Origin: Lithobates sylvaticus
Lineage: Eukaryota; Chordata; Amphibia; Anura; Ranidae
Assembly (NCBI GenBank): GCA_028564925.1
Contig: CM053029.1
Location: 432,040,569-432,104,568, forward strand
Reading direction: 5' to 3'
Length of the DNA: 64,000 nt
The notes beneath the pieces are model-generated. The model did no database searches. It was not told where the DNA came from and saw only the letters and a program-made list of their open reading frames with translations. Both the position numbers and the translations under genes were made by a program. Shown one piece after another: positions 22,261 to 34,865 of the stretch; within the stretch, counting starts at the first letter, position 1, and the number at the start of each line of letters is the position of its first letter.

Positions 22261-22922
22261 TACAGCACGAACTCGGCGACGAGTACGCACGGGAAACATC
22301 GCTCAGAAGGTCACAAAAGGTCGGCTGGTCAGATAAACAGCAAGGCCTGAAAGAACGAAGTGAATACTGTAATTTCTGTCTGCTGCTTCATTCCTCTGCT
22401 ATCAACGTTAATCACTTCTGACAATGTTTCCTGACACCAAGAGAAAAATGGTGACAGGGGAGGGAGCCCCAGCAGATTGACAGCCTCAGCTCTGTTCCTG
22501 TGTGCTGTGTAAAGGGGGAGGGCTTTCCCTCCAATCAGCTCTCAGACCTCTCCTCACTAAACTCTGCAACTTCAGCACTTTGCCCCCTTTTTTAAAAATC
22601 TCAGGCAAGATTAGAAATTCAGCACTTTGAACAGATGTAGCGAAGAGAAGACTACAGATAGACAGGTACAACATATGTAGGAGGATTTGTTTAATCTCTG
22701 TGTATCACCTGAGACCAGTCACCTCACTGGGTGAATGTAACCACTTTAACTGTCCTCTTTACTACTCTCAAGACCTCCTGTTCTCTATCATCTGTGTAAC
22801 CTCTTCCCATACTTACATCCAGAACATTTACAGAGTCTCTCCCATCCTCTAAAATGCCTTACCCCAAAATGTACTGCTAGTAAAAATCTTGCTGCTAAAT
22901 TCTGGCTATTTTGTTAATCTAC

Positions 22923-22950
22923 TCCAAAAAAAAAAAAAAAAAAAAAAAAA
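22923..22950. repeat. Poly-A tract
   Basis: About 28 A residues with no recognisable retroelement 5' of it. Confidence 0.85.
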
Positions 22951-22980
22951 CATGGGAAGCTGAGCACATTCATAGGGATA

Positions 22981-23225
22981 TACACTCACCAGCCACTTTA
23001 TTAGGTACACTTTTCTAGTACCGGGTTGGACCCCCTTTTGCCTTTAGAACGGTTTTAATTCGAGGCATAGATTCAACAAGGTGTTGGAAACATTCCATAT
23101 TGACATATAGCATCACGAAGTTGCTGCAGATTTGTCGGCACATCGATGATGCGACTCTCCCTTTCCACCACATCCCAAAGGTGCTCTATTGGATTGAGAT
23201 CGGGGGACTGTGGAAGCCATTGGAG
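22981..23225 (-). pseudogene. Tc1-like fragment, 'TACACTCACCRGCCAC' family
   Basis: The left edge reads TACACTCACCAGCCACTTTA, the terminus of a Tc1-like family common in fish and frogs. The reverse strand encodes the end of the transposase, including the text for 'DLNPIEHLWDVVE' with the third catalytic E. Only about 245 bp remain, starting at one TIR and cut within the C-terminal part. Confidence 0.82.
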
Positions 23226-23812
23226 TATGCCTAATGCCTAATATCTATTTTATCTATGAGGCTATGGAACCGCAGTGAATGTGACTGATAAAATGTCAGA
23301 TGCTTTAGGTGCACATTGAAAGTAAAGAAAAAAAGGTGCAAAAACTAACAGATGGTCAGTAACAAGTGAATACTCCAAAGTCACAATCAATATAAACTAA
23401 AAAAAAACAAAATGAAATGAAAACCCCCAAAAAACACCCCTGACCCTCCCGCCCCATTTATTTAAAGGGAATCCCTAAAAGCATATATATAATAAAGACC
23501 CTATTACTATTCACATAGAATAAAAAACAATATACCCCCAAAATACCACCCTCTGAAACAAAAGCAGATTTTTAGGGGTGGGGCAGCAGCTAAAAATGAC
23601 TGCTTACATCAAATGAACCACAAAATACAAGGAAAGTCAAAAATGGCCCATGATAACGATCAAATAATGAAAAAGAGTTGCTTGCCCAGGAACTGGCGAT
23701 CAGAATTAAAGTACATTTTTCAACTGCCATATGTTCTCTAAATGCAGTTTGTCAGCTTTCCCTAAAATTTCCTTATCTTTATTTCCAATTTACTGACACT
23801 ATGGGGTAGATT
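23226..23812. other. A-rich spacer, no feature recognised
   Basis: A-rich plus strand without coding motif or repeat arm. Confidence 0.45.
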
Positions 23813-24059
23813 TACTAAAGGCAAATCCACTTTGCACTTCAAGTGTACTGCTAATGCACTTGGAAGTGCAGTCGCTGTAGATCTCAGGGGGAAGATCTGA
23901 AATGAGGGGAAGCTCTGCTGATTTCTATCATCCAATTATGCACAAGCAAAAAGGCTTTTTATTTTCCTTGCATGTCCCCCTCAGATCTACAGTAAATTCC
24001 AAGTGCATTAGCAGTGCACTTTAGTGCAAAGTGGATTTGCCTTTAGTAAATACCTCCCC
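23813..24059. mobile_element. MITE R3, copy b (full fold-back)
   Basis: Ends GGGTAGATTTACTAAAGGCA and its near inverse at 24026-24055. The arms extend about 100 bp ('ctgctaatgcacttggaa' and its complement). Non-coding. Confidence 0.78.
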
Positions 24060-24478
24060 CGGCTGTTCTTTACCCCACCTATCATAATAAGGAGGCTGCA
24101 TTAATCAAAAGTTCTCTTTTGGCTCCTCTAAGCCTGCTGGACATAGTTTAAAGGCAATGCAATTTATTATGGTTTTAAAAAAAAAAAAATCTTCTGGACT
24201 AATTTGCATATAAACCAGCAGGCTGTGCCTCAAACCCATGGTCGTGGTGAACCCAAACCTCATCCCTAATAGGAACTTCCGTTTTTTAAAGTGCTTTGTA
24301 AACCAAACTCAGAATGTACAATTGTTTAGCACTGAAAAAGGAACACAGAAAAAAGAATCTCAGACAAATGTGTTAGAATATGTTACAGCTATGTAATTGC
24401 ATTCATGATAGACAACCTTCAAACCTCAAGTCTTTCAAACTCTCCTTTCCCATTGCCCTTTGCCCCTGCCCCCTCTAA

Positions 24479-24921
24479 GGCCCCTTTCACACTGGGGCGG
24501 TGAGCCGCGATGACGGTAAAGCAGCGCTATATTTAGCGCTGCTTTACTGTCGTTTTTACCGCGGTTTTCGGCCGCTCGCGGTGCGGTTTTACCCCCCGCG
24601 AGCGGCCGAAAAAGGGTTAAACACCCCCCGCAGAGCGCCGCCGTAGCGGCGCTTTGCGGCGGTATTGCCGCGGTTTTACCGCGGTCTCCCATTCTTTTCA
24701 ATGGGAAGGAGCGGTATAGGAGCGGTGAACACATCGCTCCTATCCCGCTCCAAAGATGCTGCTAGCAGGACTTTTTTTGTCATCCTGCTAGCGCACCGCT
24801 CCAGTGTGAAAGCCCGCCGGCTTTCACACTGGAGTTAAAGGGGCAGGATTTTTTCATGCGGTGAACAGGCGCTATTTTTAGCGCTGCACCGCATGAAAAA
24901 CGCCCCGGTGTGAAAGGGGCC
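24479..24921. mobile_element. Harbinger-type MITE family B, copy 1
   Basis: TIR GGCCCCTTTCACACTGGGGC at the left and its near inverse at the right, flanked by TAA on both sides (24476-24478, 24922-24924). The interior is GC-rich with 'gcggttttaccgc' palindromes and keeps many CpG, suggesting a young copy. Related copies at 34223 and 49291. Confidence 0.85.
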
Positions 24922-24924
24922 TAA

Positions 24925-26629
24925 CTGTATGCTGAGGTTAATTTTTAAGCTAAAAATCTCTTTTAATTAAAGCTTGCATCAAGGAAATATTTAAAAAAAG
25001 ATTTTATCATTTTAAAGACCCTGCAAGTACAGAAAAATACATATTGATCTGAAAGAAATGTACTTAGTTCTTAATTTCCTATTGTGGACTGACAACACAC
25101 AACCACACACCATTTTTATGGACTGTGTAGTGTGAGTCCTGCTTATTGTTCCTGAGTGGTTTCAGCCCTGCATGTAGTCCAAGTTAGGAGTAGGGAGAGC
25201 TAAATAGTCTCTTTGAGATAACACGAGCAGAGAGCACAGAACAGCTGTTCATTTCTGACAGGTATTTTCTTGAACTTATAAAACAGATAAAACAATATGC
25301 TTTAGGTGGTATATTAAAAACACCAAAATGGAGCAAATAAGAGAATTTTATTATTACTGTTTACATACACATTAACTAAATCCATGGTCATGGGATGCTC
25401 TGGGTTTCCTTCTGGACTGCTGGACTGGAGATCCCTTCTTCGGGGGTCCCATGTTGCTGGCTGGCTGACATGAGCGACTCCTACTGGCTGTCCAATGGTG
25501 GGCACCTCACAGGCTCCTGTGGTGTTATGATGACATGATAAGGAGCAACAAGCTCAGACTGTATTGGTGGATCACCAGTCTTCACTGCCCAAAGAGGAGC
25601 TGTGGAGGGTCAGCTTAGTAAAAGAAGGGGGTTGAAGGTTTATAATTTGTAAATTGGGAAAGGAGGGAGTATACAGAGTTTAAATATGCCTAGAAATTAC
25701 CTTTAAGGACATCCATACAGAGAAAAATATAAAGATTACATTTGGTGACCTCTTTCTAAAAAGTTTAGTTGCCTGGATATCTGTGGCTATAGTGCTTTCT
25801 GAGTCTACAATATTGAAATTTCTAGGTATACAGAACAGAGAGCTTAGATGCAGCTTACTGCTTTTGAGCATATTTGTAATACAGACCCCCATACCAAATG
25901 CATTATATGTTTAGCTGCCTGGATTTAGTTTATTTAGTTGTTTGGACTTTTGTGGCTTCTGTGCTTTCTAAATCTACATTATTGAAATGTATAGGTATAC
26001 ACTACAGAGAGCTTTAATGCGTCTTGCTGCTTTATTTGTAGCATATTTGTAATACAGATCCCATGGATTATTTCCACTCTCTATCCATCATTTATTTAAT
26101 ATTTTCCCCCCTCAGTGCCTAAATATACTACCAACTGGGAATTAGATATATAGTCTTCTTGGTTTTGTTTAACATACGTTGCCCTTCCAGTGGTCCTTGC
26201 TGCAAAGACCAGTTATAGGTGGGGGCAGTGGCCACTTATTTGTATCTTTAATATATTGGTCAGGCAACGCACTAACACCTTTGCTGCCATAGTTCTATGT
26301 GCTGGGTGTTCAGTTTTCCCCTGTGACTTTAAGGAGGGAGAGCTCCTTCCAGGCTCACCTGCCTTCTGCCTATCCATTAAAATGCTTCAACTTTGGAGAC
26401 TCACAGAAGTTAGAGTTAGGACTACAGAAAATGGGGTGCCTTGACAATGCCTGTAGCTTACGCATGTATTTGCAAATGTGTTCAGACTAAATCCCTGTTT
26501 TTAACGCATATTTTTAGACAGGTCAATTCGGCTGGTCGCAGTCTGGTTGGTAAGTTGAGTCTTCTATCTCTGCAGGAAACTGGCAAGAAATCTGGTCCAA
26601 CATCTGGTCCAACATATCAAAGAGCTCTA
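24925..26629. other. Spacer with diverged tandem duplication
   Basis: No gene seen. Within it 25768-25890 and 25915-26062 are diverged copies of one about 130-150-bp segment, sharing 'gtgctttct', 'attgaaat', 'taggtatac' and 'gcatatttgtaatacaga' in order. Confidence 0.55.
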
Positions 26630-26633
26630 TTAA

Positions 26634-27601
26634 CCGCTTCAGCACCGGCCATTTTTCACCCTTCCTTACCAGAGCACTTTTTGCGATTCGGCACTGCGTC
26701 GCTTTAACTAACAATTGCGCGGTCGTGCAACGTTACACCAAAACAAAATTGACGTCCTTTTTTTCCCACAAATAGAGCTTTCTTTTGGTGGTATTTGATT
26801 ACCTCTGCGGTTTTTTATTTTTTGCGCTATAAACAAAAAAAGAGCGACAATTTTGAAAAAAAACACAATATTTTTTACTTTTTGCTATAATAAATATCCA
26901 ATTTTTAAAAAAAAAACAATTTTTTTTCCTCAGTTTAAGCCGATACGTATTCTTCTACACATTTTTGGTAAAAAAATCGCAATAAGCATATATTAATCGG
27001 TTTGCGCAAAAGTTTATAGCGTCTACAAAATAGGGGATAGATTTATTGAATTTTTTTTTTTTTTTTACTAGTAATGGCGGCGATCTGCGATTTTTTTCGT
27101 GACTGCGACATTGCGGCGGACACTTCGGACACTTTTGACACATTTTTGGAACCATTTACACAGCGATCGTTGCTATAAAATTGCATTGATTACTGTGTAA
27201 ATGTGACTGGCAGGGAAGGGGTTAACACTAGGGGGCGCTGCAGGGGTTAATGTGTTCCCTAATAGGAGTGATTCTAACTGTGGGGGAAGGGACTCAAGGG
27301 GAGGAGACCGATCATGTGTTCCTCCGTACTGGGATCACATGATCGGTCTCCTCTCCGCTGACAGGACGTGGAGCTGTGTGTTTACACACAGCTCCACGGT
27401 CCCGCACGGTCCCGTTGTTTTAACGGGCAATCGCGGGTGCCCGGCGGACATCGCGGCCGCCGGGCACTCGCACCGGGTCCCGAGCGATGCCGCGCGCGCG
27501 CCCCCCAGGCGGCCGGGAATCCGAGGACGTCATATGACGCCCACCCAGGATGGGAGATCCACCTTGTGGGCGTCATATGACTATGGGCGGTATTGAAGTG
27601 G
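26634..27601 (+). mobile_element. TTAA-flanked element R1, copy d (complete)
   Basis: Complete 968-bp copy, flanked by TTAA (26630-26633, 27602-27605), with left end CCGCTTCAGCACCGG and right end GGTATTGAAGTGG. The left half is AT-rich ('gtggtatttgattacctc'); the right half is GC-rich with hairpins, including 'ggagctgtgtgtttacacac' with its complement at 27371-27396 and 'ggagaccgatcatgtg' with its complement near 27345. No transposase. It is the reference for copies a, b and c. Confidence 0.82.
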
Positions 27602-27605
27602 TTAA

Positions 27606-28984
27606 TGTTGTAGCTATGAAAAAAAAAGTTGCTAATGTGATGGTATTTGGTATCCTTCCATTTTTTTACGCCTATAGCTGGGTATCCTGGGTATTTAGCT
27701 CATGCAATATATCTGAATATCTGGGGTCCATGGCTGGATTGCAACAAGCCTCTATTCATAGATTGGTCTCTGTTGTCATTGTGATTAACTAACCCTGGCT
27801 AAAAGGATAAAGCTATTGGATGGATCTCACAGGACCCCCTCCTTGTACCCGCCCCTCCTCTATTTCTCATCAGTGCTACGCTGGACCTTTTTCTTTTGCT
27901 TTTTCTCTTGCTTCCTCCCTTTCTACCCCTCTTTCTTTTTCCTCCACCTCCCCTGACCACCTTGCTCTTACTGCTTTAAAGAACTGCTGTGTTCGCATGC
28001 TCCTCCTACACCATTCACACAGTGAAACTCAAATGTACCATGACTGAGAAATTGCCATGGGGCCATACCTCCCACATTTATCCTTTATCATAGTGTGTCT
28101 ATGGCTTTTCTTATCATTGTGTTTTACCTGGGTACTAAGTATGGATATGTACTATTCTCTGCAATGGTTAATGGGAGCCTCGCTCCACATTATCCCTTAT
28201 TGTTGTTGTTCTTTTGCATTATTTCAGGTGCAACAGGTGGTACATTTGGGCGCACTGTTTTTTGATGGCACTGACCAAAGAGCTGTCTCTTTTCGTCTCC
28301 CCTTTACCTGATAATCTGAACAAAAGGTGTGCTGTACTAAATCAGAATTTAATTTACTCACCCATAATTCTGGTATCACAAAACCATCGCTAGGTCCTGG
28401 AGGAAGCCAAATATCCCTTTTGAGGAGTTTAAATCTTGCACTAACTTGTGCATGACATATACGAAAATGGTGCCCACACTGGATGATAGGCTATTCAAAT
28501 GTCACAAAATCTGGGAGTCCTGGATTACAAACTACCTACCCATTACTATGACTCTACCTTTCTTACTAATCATTTCTTACTAGACATCAGGAAGCCCATC
28601 TACTGAGCACTGTTTATTAGTTTCCTCTTCTCTTCTACTACAAACCCCCCCACCGCCACCAACATGACCCTTCCTTTTTTTCTCCCCTTCTTTTCTCCCT
28701 CCCCACACGTACCTGTTTCCTTGCTTGTTCACCCCCCTTATTTCCTCTTCTGTCCTTTGCTGGATACTATTCCTTTTCTGTTTTTTGGACACCTAATACA
28801 GAGGTTTTATCTCTCTTATCTCTAACTTCAGTTCTGGGATGAAATATCCCTGGGATTGTTATTTCTATTGCACGTTCTGTAAGGTAACAGATTAATAACT
28901 CGTCTCACTGTGTTGAATAATAGTCTTGTGAGGCTTTCCATATATAATTTTTTTTCAAGTGCAACATGAAGATTATGTATTATC
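27606..28984. other. Unannotated, partly pyrimidine-rich sequence
   Basis: No exon recognised. It may be the 3' untranslated part of the LINE tail that follows, but I see no coding motif to prove it. Confidence 0.35.
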
Positions 28985-29050
28985 TCTGTTCCAGTTTTTT
29001 CTTACCTGTAAAATGTTGAAAACTCAATAAAATCTATTGAAACAGAAAAT
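28985..29050 (+). repeat. L1-like LINE 3' tail
   Basis: 'aaaactcaataaaatctatt' with an AATAAA signal and 'gaaacag' resembles the 3' end of the reversed tail at 59215-59348. Probable LINE end; extent upstream unknown. Confidence 0.4.
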
Positions 29051-29615
29051 AACATTTGACAACCATTGTACTGCTGTACCGATGAAAATATTTTAAATTC
29101 AGCCTGTATACATTTTATATTAGTAATATTCCATGATTATTTGGAAAGAAAGAACTGGCATTACTAACAACTATGATTAACAGAACATTTTGAAACATTT
29201 GCAAAGACCGACCTATTCTTGAGATGCTCATACATATACAAATGATTGTACCGAAAATAAATTCAGTTTAGATTACTTTCTGTTTGCCATGACATTATCT
29301 ATCTGACAACTATTCCAGAAACTAAAAGTAGTTTCAGCTATGCCAGCTGATATTTAGTCACCTCTTTACTTAGTGACACTGCTTGGTACAGTAATGCTTT
29401 TCAACTGAGTCACTAATTTCTGATAAGAAAATGCTTACAGATAATCACTAGATTGTAAATCGGAAATAATTCAACCATTTGACATAGCTATAAGGACTTC
29501 GTCTACAGCATTGTGTTTTTCTGTACTCTCAAATGAGTAGTTTCATTCTATTATACACATTATAAACCAATATCAGGAAAAAAATTTTTTTATAAAAATA
29601 AGAAAGAAAAAAAAA

Positions 29616-29617
<2 letters not shown>

Positions 29618-29688
<71 letters not shown>
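29618..29688. repeat. (TA)n microsatellite
   Basis: About 35 TA units with one phase break, followed by a short 'acacacatgcat'. Confidence 0.95.
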
Positions 29689-29694
<6 letters not shown>

Positions 29695-31247
29695 GCATAA
29701 AAAGGGCTAAAAAGGGTATTTTAAGGATGAATTGTAAAGATAAGGCACATTAAAATGCGGGGACGCATAGGAACGCACAACTCAGTTCCCGTTAGCAGCC
29801 GTGTCCTGCAAGACTTTGAAGTATGCGACACCAGCAGCTGCCGACACAGCTCGCAATAGTAAGCCATTCAGGCATTGCCAGTAGGGGGCCCCATGACAGC
29901 TTCCGCTTCGATATACCTGTCAATCACAGCTAGCTGACAGGTAGATCAGGTCCCTGCTGCTAAGAGATTGTATTTAGTCAGACCTCTCGTGATGCGCTCC
30001 TCCCCGCCGGCCCCTCCTGATTTCCTGTCTCCTCATCCCCCCCAGTCTCCTGCATACTTGCTCTGTGTGTCTCGCTGAATCCCCCCCTCCTCTATCTTCA
30101 GTGCCATATGATGAGAGAACCCAGAGAAGGAGCACAGCTATTCTGCTCACTGGACATGCAGGGAGAGAGGTGAGCTGAGGGAGGAACATCAGTTTGGCGT
30201 GGTAAGCTGAGCACAATACCTGGCAAAGTTTAATGCCAGGAGGAAAGTTTATGTGGAAATATGTGAAGGGTTGGAATAGCAGCGAGTGTGTTTTGGAGCC
30301 CTGCAGAGTTTGCAGCCCCCCAAACGAACATACATCTCTTAAGCAGGAACACATTACTATGTCCCCAAGCATTCTGTCCAGATAATGTGCAGTTAATTTA
30401 TGACCTTTCCGTTTAACCCTGTGTTATCCAACTCTGTTCAATGAAAAGTGTAAACTCTCCACATAAACACTCTATATACAAAATAAAATTCCCCGATAAA
30501 GATCAGAACATAATGTTCACATTTGCATGGAAGCACAATTGAATGAATGCTGATTATTCAGAGAATTACCGTATTTATGTTTATTGAGGATTGTTTTTTT
30601 AATGTACTAACAATTAAGCTTCATACACACAATACAAAAATTGGATGAAAAATACCACTTTTGAAGCATTCGTGCATATTAGCATATCATTTTTTTTTTT
30701 TTTTGGTGGGCGAGTGGATCTTGGGTGGGAGTTCCCACACTTTTTTCCCCATTACTTGACCTCTGCATAAGTTACAATGCTCGGCTGAACCTTGCCTGCT
30801 CTTGACCCCTGCCTGACAGCTACATCTACAATTGCTGTTACTACCTACTAATTAAAGCATTTTTCAGAGAACATTATATAGTGCAGAGTGCACACCAGTC
30901 AAAGTTGCAATGCCCCTCATTGGTTGGTGTCTGGAACTGCAACCCCACAGTAATCGATTAGATGCAATCATTCCCCAGATGTCAATATCTGATGTGGGCT
31001 TGTGGTTAACCAATTCACACTGTTCCTATTTTAGATACTTTGATAAAAGCGAGTCACAATTTCAGCTGTTATGCAAGTGCCTCTTATTTAGTGTAGCAAT
31101 AACAGTCAGAAAGAAACCGTCTGGTAATTGTATCTGAGGAATGTTTGGAGATATCAGACTGTTATTTTGAGGAAGATACTGGGATTTCGGCCAGTATGTA
31201 TTTATAGTTATTTTTGTATAGTGATTCATCTCTGCACAAAGTCTTTA
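29689..31247. other. Unannotated spacer
   Basis: A 132-codon open frame on the minus strand at 29974-30372 has no recognisable domain and low-complexity ends, so I treat it as chance. A T-run lies at 30688. Confidence 0.4.
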
Positions 31248-31251
31248 TTAA

Positions 31252-31732
31252 AGTAGTTGTAAACCTCTGGCATGAAATATGAACAAAGCATATTCCTATC
31301 TAGTGTGTAGTTGTCTCATTCCAGAGCACTAACTGTCATTTTTGTCTGATGTCTCCTTCCTCTGCTATCTGCATGAGTCACTTCTGACAACAAGAGGTAA
31401 AAAGTTGACAGGGGAGGGAACTCCAGCACACAGCCTGTGGTTGACAGCCTCAGCTCTGTTCCTGCGTGCTGTGTGAAGGAAGGGGTGTCCCTTCTGTCCA
31501 AGCAGCTCTTAGCTCTCCTCACTGAGCTCTGCAGAGTGTATTTCTGCTTCCCGCCCTCTGTTTTCTGAAGTTTAGACAAGTTGCATACATTCTGAACTTT
31601 GAACGAACGTAGAGAAGAGATAGCTGCAGATAAACAGGTAAGACTTATGTTGGAGGATTTGATTAATCTTTGTGTAACACCTTTGGCAAATCACTTCACT
31701 GGGTATACTGTATGTAAAGGTTTACAACCACT
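31252..31732. mobile_element. TTAA-flanked MITE R2, copy b (complete)
   Basis: Left end AAGTAGTTGTAAACC and right end GGTTTACAACCACTT between TTAA sites (31248-31251, 31733-31736). About 481 bp, non-coding; reference for the split copy at 18989. Confidence 0.85.
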
Positions 31733-31736
31733 TTAA

Positions 31737-32244
31737 AGTGTTACTAAATGCACCACAGAAAAATCAGTTAGCATATGCAGTAAAGCATGCTATATACTCA
31801 CTGTGTAACCCAAGGGGTTAATCCTCTGCATTGTGTAAAAAGTCAGTTTGATCCTGTAATCTCTGATCCTCCCCTTCTCCCACAGTCCCCAAACCATCTC
31901 CTGATAGAATAGAGTCTTGGGGGCAAGCTGCACATGCTCAGTTTTATGTGTATTGCTAGAGAGTTTTATTTTTCTTGGGAGAGTGCATGTGATCAGCACA
32001 GGGCCAATCTGCACAGTCCAGACAGAAGTTCAGGGGTCCTGCAGCCTCATAGGACAATCAGGGAGAATGAAAACTCCTCCTACAAGCTTTAATCAGACAG
32101 TGATAGAAGTCACAAGACTGCTCTAACTGCCTATGAGAAAGGGTATTTAGAAGTTTATATTTACTAAAACATTTGCGTTGCCATGTTCTGTGTACTGCGA
32201 GAGACCAGATGTAGTGAATGCAGGGTCCTGGGTTTAGTAAGAAT
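31737..32244. mobile_element. TTAA-flanked MITE R7
   Basis: Begins at the TTAA shared with R2 (AGTGTTACTAAA) and ends TTTAGTAAGAATTTAA. Inverted ends with TTAA flank. Non-coding, 508 bp. Confidence 0.65.
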
Positions 32245-32315
32245 TTAAGTTTTATCACAGAGCCCTAACTTTGTTTTCCTTTTAAAGTGGAACTCCAGAC
32301 CAGTGTTTTTTGGAT

Positions 32316-33140
32316 ACAGTAAAAACAGTCAGTGTCAGGAGGAACCTATGTCAAGTTTGTATTGCTATTTTTGTTTAGAATTTCTCTGACTTTTTCTCCT
32401 GGTCATAGTGGCCACCACAAGTACGACATTAGGGGAAATCTCCTTAGTGTGTACAAATACTGCAACAACAAAAAACAATACAAAGGTTCTAACCTTTCCC
32501 ACTCTATCCGAATGTAATAAAAATAGTAAAAATAGTCTGTGTCAGGAGGAACCTTTGTCAAGTTTGTATTGCTATTTTTGTTCAGGATTTCTCTGACTTT
32601 ATCTCCTGGTCATGGTGGCCACCACAAGTACGACATTAGGGGAAATCTCCTTAGTGTGTACAAAGACTGCAACAATAAAAAAAATACAAAGGTTCTAACC
32701 TTTCCCACTCTATCCGAATGTAATAAAAATAGTAAAAACAGTCAGTGTCAGGAGGAACCTTTGTCAAGTTTGTATTGCTATTTTTGTTCAGGATTTCTCT
32801 GACTTTTTCTCCTGGTCATGGTGGCCACCACAAGTACGACATTAGGGAAAATCTCCTTAGTGTGTACAAAGACTGCAACAATAAAAACAATACAAAGGTT
32901 CTAACCTTTCCCACTCTATCCGAATGTAATAAAAATAGTAAAAACAGTCAGTGTCAGGAGGAACCTTTGTCAAGTTTGTATTGCTATTTTTGTTCAGGAT
33001 TTCTCTGACTTTTTCTCCTGGTCATAGTGGCCACCACAAGTATGACATTAGGGGAAATCTCCTTAGTGTGTACAAAGACTGCAACAATAAAAACAATACA
33101 AAGGTTCTAACCTTTCCCACCCTATCCGAATGTAATAAAA
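32316..33140. repeat. 206-bp tandem repeat, four copies
   Basis: The segment starting 'cagtcagtgtcaggaggaac' recurs at about 206-bp steps (near 32326, 32532, 32739, 32945). Copies are nearly identical. As 206 is not a multiple of three, the repeated 87-codon open frames restart in a new phase each time and are not a gene. Confidence 0.92.
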
Positions 33141-34129
33141 AAATAAAAAAATACATTTAAATTTTTTTTTTCAACACCTGCGATTCACCTTGAAAATACA
33201 TAAACACAGTTACTGAACGTGCGCAGGAATGTCCACCCATCCTGAGAATGTTCTTGTAAAGAATTTGAGAGTTCTGTGAAGGTATGTCTGGCATCCAGAT
33301 TCTAATTTCACCTCCCCGTGACTCTCTGCTTCTTGGTGTTTCACAATGCAAGTAGATTTTTTTTCCACTTGAGAAATTTCCAGATCTTAAACACAATTTA
33401 TTGGAACTCAGACTAGTGTCTGCTTTAATCCTCTACTTAAAGGCACATAGGAAACATCATTTTGACATTTGCATAAGGTGAGAAAGGGCAGAATACAGTG
33501 CACCTAATCAGCCCTCAGTCAACTGACAGATACAGAAAGTAAGGAGCTTGATTTAAGCCTCACAGCTGAAAATCTCACTAATAGAAGTTCTTAGAGAATT
33601 ACTAGTCCTCCTGGGGGACAGCAGGTGGCTTGACTATGTAAAGAGAACTGACAAAACACTTATTTGGAATCTGCAACATCTCTGATTTTACAATTTGTAA
33701 ACTGGCTTCAAATTCGGCAGGGCACAAGTCCGGGAATCAATAGGTGGAGTGAAGTGTGGTGAATAAGGTAGAAGTTTATATGAGCAGCTGGAGTAGAAAG
33801 CTTTGTTTCCTTAAATACATAATCACTCTTTCTATTCACAGGGGACTATTCAGATGACTTAATAAAAGGCAAAGCCTAAAAGAAGAAACTGCTCTTTGTT
33901 CACTTCTCCCTAGTTTTTTTTAACTCTAATGATGAATCAAATTTTAACAAGTCATTAAAATAAATTAGGGCAAGCAAATGTAATCTATTTGTATGTTATA
34001 AAATCCTCTTTTTTTAACATATGTTGCAATTTTAGCTCACTGGTAGATGTTCCAAAGCTCTAGGCGTGCATTATGGATAAGATTTAAAATTTGAGAGCTA
34101 ACCAATATATTTCAATGGCTAAATGAACT
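33141..34129. other. Unannotated spacer
   Basis: No coding motif, TIR or RNA gene recognised. Confidence 0.4.
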
Positions 34130-34133
34130 TTAA

Positions 34134-34861
34134 AGGGGTTGTAAAGGTTTGTTTTTTATTTTATAAATATGTTCCTTTAAGCTAGTGCATTGTTGTACCT
34201 TTTCCTTCGATTTCCCTTCTAAGAGCCCTTTCACACTGAGGGCGTATTGCAGGCGCTATAGCATTAGAAATAGCGTCTGCAATCCGCCCTCTAACTGCTG
34301 CACCATTGTCTGCAGTGTGAAAGCCCGAGGGCTTTCACACTGGAGCGGTGCGCTGGCAGGGCGTCACAAAAAGTCCTACCAGCAGCTTCTTTGAAGCGGT
34401 GAAGGAGCGGTGAACTCACCACTCCTTCACCGCTCCTCCAGCACTGCTCCCTATTGAAATCAATGGGGCAGCGCTGTAGCGCTATTGCAGCGGTTTGCCA
34501 GGGGTTTTAACCCTTTCTCGGCCACCAGCGGGGGGTAAAAGCACCCCGCTAGCAGCCGAAATGCGCCCCAAACCAGACGGTAAAACGCCGCCAAAAATAG
34601 CAGCGTTTTACCGCCGACGCTATTGGCGTTGTGGTGTGAAAGGGGTTTAAATGTTTTTTTTCTATGTTTTCTTTGTCTGAATTTCTCACTTCCTGTTCCT
34701 CCTCAGTAAGCTGTTCAGTAAGCTGTTCTGGCTGACTAAACACCGCTCGAATGATGGTGTGAAGTTTACTGAGGAGAAACAGGAAGTGAGAAATTCAGAC
34801 AAAAAAAAACATTTAGAAGGGAAATCGAAGGAAAAGGTAAGTGAACCAACAATGCACTAGC
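34134..34861. mobile_element. Fold-back MITE R5, interrupted, right tip lost
   Basis: Left text 'aagctagtgcattgttg' and 'ccttttccttcgatttccct' returns inverted at 34815-34861. A family B MITE sits in the left arm at 34223-34647. The right outer end is replaced at a TTAA by R6 copy a. Confidence 0.72.
34223..34647. mobile_element. Harbinger-type MITE family B, copy 2
   Basis: Ends GAGCCCTTTCACACTG and GTGTGAAAGGGGTT, flanked by TAA (34220-34222, 34648-34650). The uninterrupted R5 text 'cttctaaatgttttt' is restored when it is removed. Interior like copy 1. Confidence 0.82.
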
Positions 34862-34865
34862 TTAA

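Larger units (their letters stand above)
19056..22361 (-). mobile_element. Autonomous PIF/Harbinger transposon remnant
   Basis: About 3.3 kb inserted into R2 copy a. It carries a two-exon transposase pseudogene on the minus strand (21849-22260 and 20134-20903) and, in convergent orientation, a small plus-strand exon that may belong to the second (Myb-like) Harbinger gene. I could not identify its TIRs or target duplication. Smaller repeats occur inside (poly-C at 19147, MITE at 19729, inverted repeat at 19378). Confidence 0.8.
18989..22745. mobile_element. TTAA-flanked MITE R2, copy a, split by Harbinger insertion
   Basis: Left end TTAAAGTGGTTGTAAACC and right end AACCACTTTAA with TTAA flanks (18985-18988, 22746-22749). 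Its two halves match the uninterrupted copy at 31252-31732; similarity stops near 19055 and resumes near 22362. Confidence 0.8.

Noticed and set aside
29974-30372. 132-codon minus-strand frame as a gene
   Set aside because: No motif, a low-complexity arginine and glycine-rich end, and no supporting splice or promoter signal.
32332-33160. Series of similar 60-87-codon frames
   Set aside because: They are the same text in four tandem copies, restarting in different phases; no domain recognised.
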